DNA of 64,000 bases from Inia geoffrensis. Taxonomy: Eukaryota > Chordata > Mammalia > Artiodactyla > Iniidae. This document shows, in pieces, positions 58,266 to 64,000 of this stretch. A program made the position numbers and the translations under genes. Where the stretch lies: positions 30,853,496-30,917,495 of the forward strand of contig CM070900.1 in assembly GCA_036417435.1 (NCBI GenBank), written 5' to 3'. Numbering within the stretch: the first letter of the stretch is position 1; the number at the start of each line of letters is the position of its first letter. The notes beneath the pieces are model-generated. The model was not told the origin of the DNA, made no database searches, and saw only the letters and a program-made list of their open reading frames with translations.

Positions 58266-58689
58266 TACTTATTCTTATTTCAAGTTTACAAAGTGTTTAA
58301 GGAAGTTTATGCTATCACTTCCCCCAGTTCACTCTTTTCTATAAACCACTGCATTTCATATTTAACTCCACATGATATCATTTAAATATCAACTACAGAA
58401 ACAGCAAACTTGTTTTTTATATCCCTTCTGGGCATAAATGACTCTAGGTAATCTCTAAAGAAATGTCAGTTTCTTAGTCCATAAGATTAATGCCCCATCT
58501 CCCAATATTTCGTACCAATTTCACCCCAGTGAAAATAAAGCTCTTAAACTAATGATGTAATTTGGCAAAATCAATTCACACAGTACATTCTGGGTGAAGA
58601 TTTTTTTTTTTTTTTTTTCAAATACATGCTGACAATGCAACTGTTCTGATAAAAGCCTGTTATTATTCCCCATATTATCACAAGAAATA
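58266..58689. other. Unassigned sequence with T tract
   Basis: T tract at about 58601-58618. No gene recognised. Confidence 0.5.
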
Positions 58690-59275
58690 TTAAGTTGCTA
58701 CACATGCCTACAGGACTTTATCTAAAGCCTCGGTCCTCTCTTCATCCTTTCTCCACTTGTTCTCTCCATACCCTAATCACATTGGCTCTCTTGCAGTTTG
58801 GAGAAGGCAACTTTCTTTCTCCTGCCCGTGTGCCAAAGCACTGGCTTTCTTTCTTCACTTTCTTTTCCACTGGGGTTTAGGCTGCTCTTTTCCAACTTCA
58901 TGTCACTTTTTCAAGGTACCTCCAACTCATTCTTCAGAGTTTTGACTCAATACTACGTCAGGGATTTTTCTTCATCACTCCACCTACGCTCTGTCCCCAC
59001 TCTGTATGAACTCAAATGCCCTCCTTATCACTGTCCCAGAATCGTGTATCTTCTCTTCATAGTCCTAAAATAATATAAATAATCTCTCTAATTTCCCCCT
59101 AGGCTTTTCTATAAATACTCTATTTCAACTGCACCTACAATTACACATATATATTATCCTTGCGATTATTATTTATCTATTAGAACTTAATCTCCATTAA
59201 AACTGAGACTTTGTGTCATCTTACCATTAGGTTCCCAGAACCTACTGAGTAGATGAGTGACATAAATGTCTTATG
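58690..59275 (+). mobile_element. L2 LINE 3' region, diverged
   Basis: Overlapping short frames come from pyrimidine-rich L2 sequence. The order includes a GTGCCAAAGCACTGGCTTTC segment (58830), a GTACCTCCAACTCATTCTTC segment (58915), and GAACTTAATCTCCATTAAAA near 59182 with TAGGTTCCCAGAACCTACTG (59228) at the end. Confidence 0.6.
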
Positions 59276-59304
59276 TAGCAAAAGATAAATAAAAGTTCCA
59301 GGAA

Positions 59305-59460
59305 GCATATTTCGCTCTTTAACTTATGTAATCATCCCCTCAACTAAGAGAGGTGGGTGATGTGTCCCTATTCGTGTGTGATGAAACCAGCAAAGAGAGG
59401 TTAAACGTGTGCCCAAGATCCCACATCTAGCAGGTAACAGCAGAGACTAAAATGTATCTT
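59305..59460 (-). mobile_element. MIR SINE, antisense
   Basis: GAAACCAGCAAAGAGAGGTT (59383), CCCAAGATCCCACATCTAGC (59413) and AGGTAACAGCAGAGAC follow the antisense MIR core. Confidence 0.72.
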
Positions 59461-60919
59461 TAATTTAAAAATCAAAGGCTCTATTCTCAAATTCATGCTG
59501 CTTCTTAAACTGGCTCAGTTTCTTGAACTTTGATCCCACAACTGCTCAAATAAACTTACTTCCTATTACTACCCTGCTAGACCTGCTCTGGGTGCTTTCT
59601 ATGCTAAGTTTCCTGGACCTTAACTACCATTTCATTCATTCTTGGGTGAAAGGGGAAATAAGACTCTTAAGTCCTTAGAAAAGCATCCCTAATGAACTCT
59701 ATATTATTTGTTTCTCTCCCATCCCACGTACAAAGGTTGCAAATGTTGAGACTGTCAAAATCCAAACATGAGACAGAGCTTCCACTATGCTTAGATTTCT
59801 TCTTGACTGAGTTACTTATCTCCAAATGATATTAGTGCCACTTGAAAAGTTAGGTTCAACAAATACATCTTCTTATCTCTGCCCAGGGAAACGTAGTAAT
59901 GCGCTATTCTGCTCATAAATGTTGAACGCGTTGAGTTTGTTTGAAATAACACCAAGGGAAGAAAAAGAGGAGGAGAGTGTTTTTGTTTGTTTGTTTGTTT
60001 TTCTATTTGTCCTCAGATACGTTTGTATCCATGAGCCTTCTTATCAGAAGCTAAAATAGCCCAATTAGAGTTCTCCACCTTTCAGAAATGTGGACCTGTA
60101 GCATGTTGTTCCTGGACCCCCAAACCCTTCATCTTTATCATCAGCAGCATGTGCTTCCTGTAAGCATGTCAGAGGCTGGGTACCACCTCCTGTTTCACCT
60201 GTGCAAGGGAAACACAGTTTCCTCTATACATAACTGAGGCACAAACCACACATTTTTAGAAATCAAAATGACTTTAAGTGCTCATCCTTTGATGTCCTTG
60301 AGGGACAGTACCAAGAAATGACGAATATTTAGAACAAAGCATGAATATGTAGGTCTAGATTATGTATAAATGATATATAATCACTTGTTAACCTTTACAT
60401 TCCTTCTCGAATAAGGGTTAAATAAATAAGGCTAGGAGGAATCAACTGTCTTTTGCCCTTTCCCTTCCCTAGCAGTTTTATAGTTCAACACTCTACCCCA
60501 TTTAAAAATCTGATTGTAATACTCTTCAGGATGGGTTTCACACTTTAGTATAGTACACATAATATCCAAACATATTGTAAACACACATTTCCATGGTGAG
60601 TGTTCAATTATTGTTGTTAGAACAGAAGTTATAGAAAGAAAGAAAATCCTACTCTGCCACATTTATCACTTTTGGCACCTGAGGTGATGAGTGTGGACAA
60701 AAGACCATTTTCATCCATTCTCAGAGCCTAGAAAATGGTATCTATAGATATTTCTATATAGAGTCAGGGTATCTGAGAGCCAAATAAGGAAATGGTGTAG
60801 TTATTCTGGTTTAAGGGAAGAAGGGAGACCCCTACCCACTCAGAGACTGACTGCTGGGGCACCATTGAAAATAATCTTGGGGCTCAGCTTGGAAATTAAG
60901 AATGCATTCCAAACTCCCT
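59461..60919. other. Unassigned sequence with (TTTG)n
   Basis: (TTTG)n at 59980-60002. About 1.4 kb otherwise without a recognised repeat or gene. Confidence 0.5.
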
Positions 60920-61015
60920 AGGTTAAACTGTGAAAACAGAAGTCCAACGTGGCTCTGTGACTTGCCAAAGTGAATGAGGCACAGTTAATAGGTGAGACTA
61001 GAACTGTAGAAGGTA
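60920..61015 (-). mobile_element. Possible MIR fragment, antisense
   Basis: GTGACTTGCCAAAGTGAATG and AATAGGTGAGACTAGAACTG resemble antisense MIR; short and weak. Confidence 0.4.
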
Positions 61016-61214
61016 GTTTGTTGTTCTCACTGTCTCATCAGGCCTCCAGGGTCCTGGACTTTTACTCACCAAATGTTTTAACTGATTTTCTTATATACTC
61101 TGATAAGTTTGAATTTGTGATACTGCCTTGACTCAAGCATTTTGATGCTGTTTTTAACAGGACACAAAATCACAAAAAGTAAAAATACAGATTAAAATAA
61201 CATTGTACATTAAA

Positions 61215-61480
61215 TAATTGAATAACTATTTATTTTTGCTACGTGCTTCTCCTTGTGTTAGAAGCAAAGGACTAAATCGTGAATCTAAAAGCCACTACCT
61301 CTGCCATTCCAGAACTTACAGTCTTGGCATTATCTTACATATACCAGCATTAAGTAAACATCAAAATAATTATAAAATTATAACTGTGATGAAGATGATA
61401 AAGGAGTGGCACTTAACAACACAAAGATTTGTAACAGGACCGGACCTTATCTTACTCTAAAGTAGCAGGGAGGGTGTAGA
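61215..61480 (-). mobile_element. L2 LINE 3' end, antisense
   Basis: GAATAACTATTTATTTTTGC (61219), CTCTGCCATTCCAGAACTTA (61300) and AAAGGAGTGGCACTTAACAA (61400) parallel the reversed L2 3' end. Confidence 0.65.
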
Positions 61481-61932
61481 GATATTTTGAATTGAAGTAA
61501 ATAGTTTAAGAACAAATTTTGTTGGCATGGTACAAAACAATTGAAAACACTTAACCGTCTTGTTTCATTTAAAAATGATTCCATAGTTTTACATAACTCC
61601 AACTGAGGCTTGTCCATCAATTTTATGGCAAGACATGCTATAAGTATAATAGCTCAATAGTCATAATGGTATGCTCTTCCAAAATAAAAAACAAACATCT
61701 ATTTCCATGATCTCACTAAAGGTAACTATACAAAGACTGAATTTCAATGAACATTCTATATTCTAGTGTACGATGTATGACCTATCCCAGGCATGTAAAT
61801 GCTTTCTTTTCATTAGCAGTAAACTTTGTGTATTATATTGAAGGAAAATATCTTCGATAAAGACTAAACAGAAAGAATAAAATTAGTTTCTACTGAATAA
61901 ACAGCACTGGGATAAAATTCTTTCTGCAACAG

Positions 61933-61935
<3 letters not shown>
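61481..61935. other. Unassigned AT-rich sequence
   Basis: No feature recognised. Confidence 0.5.
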
Positions 61936-61995
<60 letters not shown>

Positions 61996-62013
61996 GTGTG
62001 TGTGTGTGTGTGT
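61936..62013. repeat. (AT)n(TG)n compound microsatellite
   Basis: About 53 bases of AT units with single TGTA interruptions, then a (TG)n run. Likely length-polymorphic. Confidence 0.98.
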
Positions 62014-62625
62014 AATTCTAGCATTTCAGTTACTTGTAATTGTACTTCACTGACGACTCACAGAAATGAACAATACATATATTTCTTCCTGACACAGAGA
62101 AAGAGAGAGAGAGAATGTTAAAAAGACTGAATGTGTGTTTTAGGAAACATGGATGTACTGGCAGGAAAGGGAATCCATCACGGGCATGGTTCCATTGCTG
62201 GAAATAATGAAGTGGATATTCCAATAAAGTAGAATATGCTTTCTTTAAAAAAAAAATCCAAAGAAAATGAACTATTTTACTTAAAATAATTCCGTTTTTT
62301 TTCAAGAGTGAACATTGATACAATGTTTTTGTGCATTAATCATTACTAAGTAATAAAATATTTGCAACTTACTGTACTTGGGAAACTCCTCTGAGAATCT
62401 CAAGAACATGAAGAAGGAAAGTCATCACTGCAATTGATTGGTAATTGATACTGATACATGATAATATATCTATAAATCACACATCTTGCCTTTAAAATAC
62501 ATTTTAAGTTTCAAACGTGTACAAAATGCAGACTTCCTCTTCTTTATAACCTCAGCATAGAGAAGGATTAGAACTTCTGTATAGGGATCAGGATAGTGAA
62601 GTATCCCTTGAACTGAGAAAGAACT
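62014..62625. other. Unassigned sequence with short (GA)n
   Basis: GA-rich run at about 62096-62114. No gene recognised. Confidence 0.5.
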
Positions 62626-62641
62626 AAAAATTGGTTGCCAG

Positions 62642-62821
62642 CAGGGAGGTCAGCTCAGTGCTTTATGACCACCTAGAGGGGTGGGATAGGGAGGTTGGGA
62701 GGGAGATGCAAGAGGGAGGAGATATGGGGATATATGTATATGTACAGCTGATTCACTTTGTTATAAAGCAGAAACTAACACACCATTGTAAAGCAATTAT
62801 ACCTCAATAAAAATTTTTCTT
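62642..62821 (+). mobile_element. Very short 5'-truncated L1 insertion
   Basis: Only the last 180 or so bases of an L1: CACCTAGAGGGGTGGGATAG, GCAGAAACTAACACACCATT and CAATTATACCTCAATAAAAA. Target duplication AAAAATTGGTTGCCAG (62626-62641) and AAAAACTGGTTGCCAG (62822-62837), one mismatch in 16. Confidence 0.95.
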
Positions 62822-62837
62822 AAAAACTGGTTGCCAG

Positions 62838-63749
62838 TCACCTTCCAATCCCAGCTTATATGGAACATCTCTGTAAGTGATAGGCCTTATTAGAAATCCT
62901 TAAAACTCAGGGTCAGGGGAGAAAGCAAATGTTAGAAAAACCTCTTATTTTAAATAAATTAGAAGTAAGCCTTAAATTGAAAGTCTTTACATCTTTTTCT
63001 TCTATTGGAAGATCTTGGGTGCTGACATTTGTCAGGCTTTGCCTGAATATGTCTTTATATTTGTCTGTTCTATTTCCACCTCATGCAGTATTTGTTCTCT
63101 AAAGCTATCATTTTTGTTACCTTCACAGAAACACTCTATGAGAGGTTATTATTATTATCTCCGAAATCCTCTCCTCTGTATGGTTCTGGGCTAAGTTTGG
63201 CCACACATACACACATTTATGTGAGAATTAAAAGGTGTAAATGGAATTACATCCGTTTTCACATTCCAAAGTTCTGTGTGGGGTTAGGTGCTTTTGTAGG
63301 CTATGTACTTTATCACTGATCTACTGGCACACCTAGTTGACATGAGGCAGTACTCAGGGTGTGCAGCTAGTCCAGCTCCTGCCAGTCTTGTTCAGCTCCT
63401 TTGAATCTTTAGCCAGGTGTGTGCAGCAATATGCTGACAGGTACCAATTTTTCCAGCAAGTCAACCATATCATCAAGCCTGGAGGTGGTGTGAGATCAAT
63501 GTGGGTAGCAATTGACCGTGTATCTTCCAGTTTGTTCTCATGGGTTCCAGTTTGTCCTTATTCGCCTCTGTTTCGTGTCCACTTTCCTTCCTGACTACCT
63601 GCCCAGCTGACCAGATCTAAAACTGGAGGCAACAGTCTTATATAGACTAATCCCATAATTATAAAATCTAATTCCTATTCATTCCTTATCCTCTTTCACT
63701 CAGAGGAGTCAGCTCCCCTAATCAAACCCTAATGTGAAATAACCTGCAT
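62838..63749. other. Unassigned sequence
   Basis: No gene or repeat family recognised. Confidence 0.5.
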
Positions 63750-63895
63750 TTAGCACCAGAAAAAACTGTGGCCCTGAGATGTTAAGTAACATGTCCAGGG
63801 TCACTCAACAGATTTGTGTTTGGAGCTAGGATCTGAACCCTGGTTGAATGACTCCTAAATTTGTGTTCTTAATCTTTCCCAGGATGCTATTTGCA
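63750..63895 (-). mobile_element. MIR SINE, antisense
   Basis: GAGATGTTAAGTAACATGTC (63777), CAGGGTCACTCAACAGATTT (63797) and GGATCTGAACCCTGGTTGAA (63830) follow antisense MIR. Confidence 0.75.
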
Positions 63896-63919
63896 CATCT
63901 TATAGGATTGTCCTAGGGA

Positions 63920-63990
63920 CAGAATGATATTTGTATTTAATATTTGCAAAGTACTAAATCAGTATCGGGCCCCTAGTAGGCACTATATGA
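63920..63990 (+). mobile_element. Possible MIR or L2 3' tail
   Basis: GCAAAGTACTAAATCAGTAT and CCTAGTAGGCACTATATGAA resemble a MIR/L2 terminal phrase; cut by the window edge. Confidence 0.45.
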
Positions 63991-64000
63991 AAATTTGCAA

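Overview
This window looks like mammalian nuclear DNA from a whale or dolphin (Cetacea, probably a toothed whale). The strongest evidence is ten copies of a roughly 200-bp tRNA-derived SINE whose head reads GGGCTTCCCTGGTGGCGCAG. This is the CHR-type SINE that is abundant in cetacean genomes. The L1 3' ends also match the cetartiodactyl type, with the block CACCTAGAGGGGTGGGATAG and the terminus CAATTATACTCCAATAAAGA. The older layer (L2, MIR, MER2, MER5A, MER20, Tigger1, MLT1) is shared by placental mammals. The sequence is AT-rich with few CpGs.

I find no protein-coding exon, functional RNA gene or promoter that I can defend. Open frames are short. The longest runs are L1 ORF2 debris, antisense reads through SINE copies that all give the same peptide motifs, or frames about as long as chance predicts. 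The window reads as intergenic sequence or the inside of a long intron.

Layout. 1-5 kb: the 3' half of a Tigger1 DNA transposon, an L1M tail, L2 and MIR. 5-13 kb: AT microsatellite, MIRs, and at 9.4-10.6 kb an L2 broken by two later insertions; then a SINE whose A-tail has become (TG)16. 13-20 kb: a SINE-like unit with a tRNA-like head, MIR and L2 pieces, a 22-bp palindrome between 12-bp direct repeats, and an MLT1 LTR. 20-25 kb: a repeat-poor block, a G-rich/(TG)n/(CG)n tract, then three L1 3' ends in a row with a SINE inside the last. 25-37 kb: two long L2 copies, L1 ORF2 debris in both orientations, a second MLT1 LTR and several SINEs. 37-46 kb: an L2 holding a MER20, a recent 5'-truncated L1 with a perfect 15-bp target duplication, MER5A and three SINEs. 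46-64 kb: MIRs, MER2, repeat-poor blocks at 51.4-53.3 and 53.7-56.4 kb, L2 pieces, a long AT/TG microsatellite and a very short L1 insertion.

The window records the order of transposition: L2/MIR first, then DNA transposons and MaLR LTRs, then L1, then the SINEs. I did not find a previously undescribed functional system. The items most worth checking are small: an inverted duplication inside Tigger1, the SINE-like unit near 13.6-13.9 kb, the palindrome near 15.5 kb, the non-B-DNA tract near 22.7 kb, and the microsatellite that moves an L1 ORF2 stop out of frame. Old repeat families were named by eye from remembered consensus features, so their boundaries are approximate (tens of bases). Boundaries of SINEs and L1s with target duplications are much tighter.
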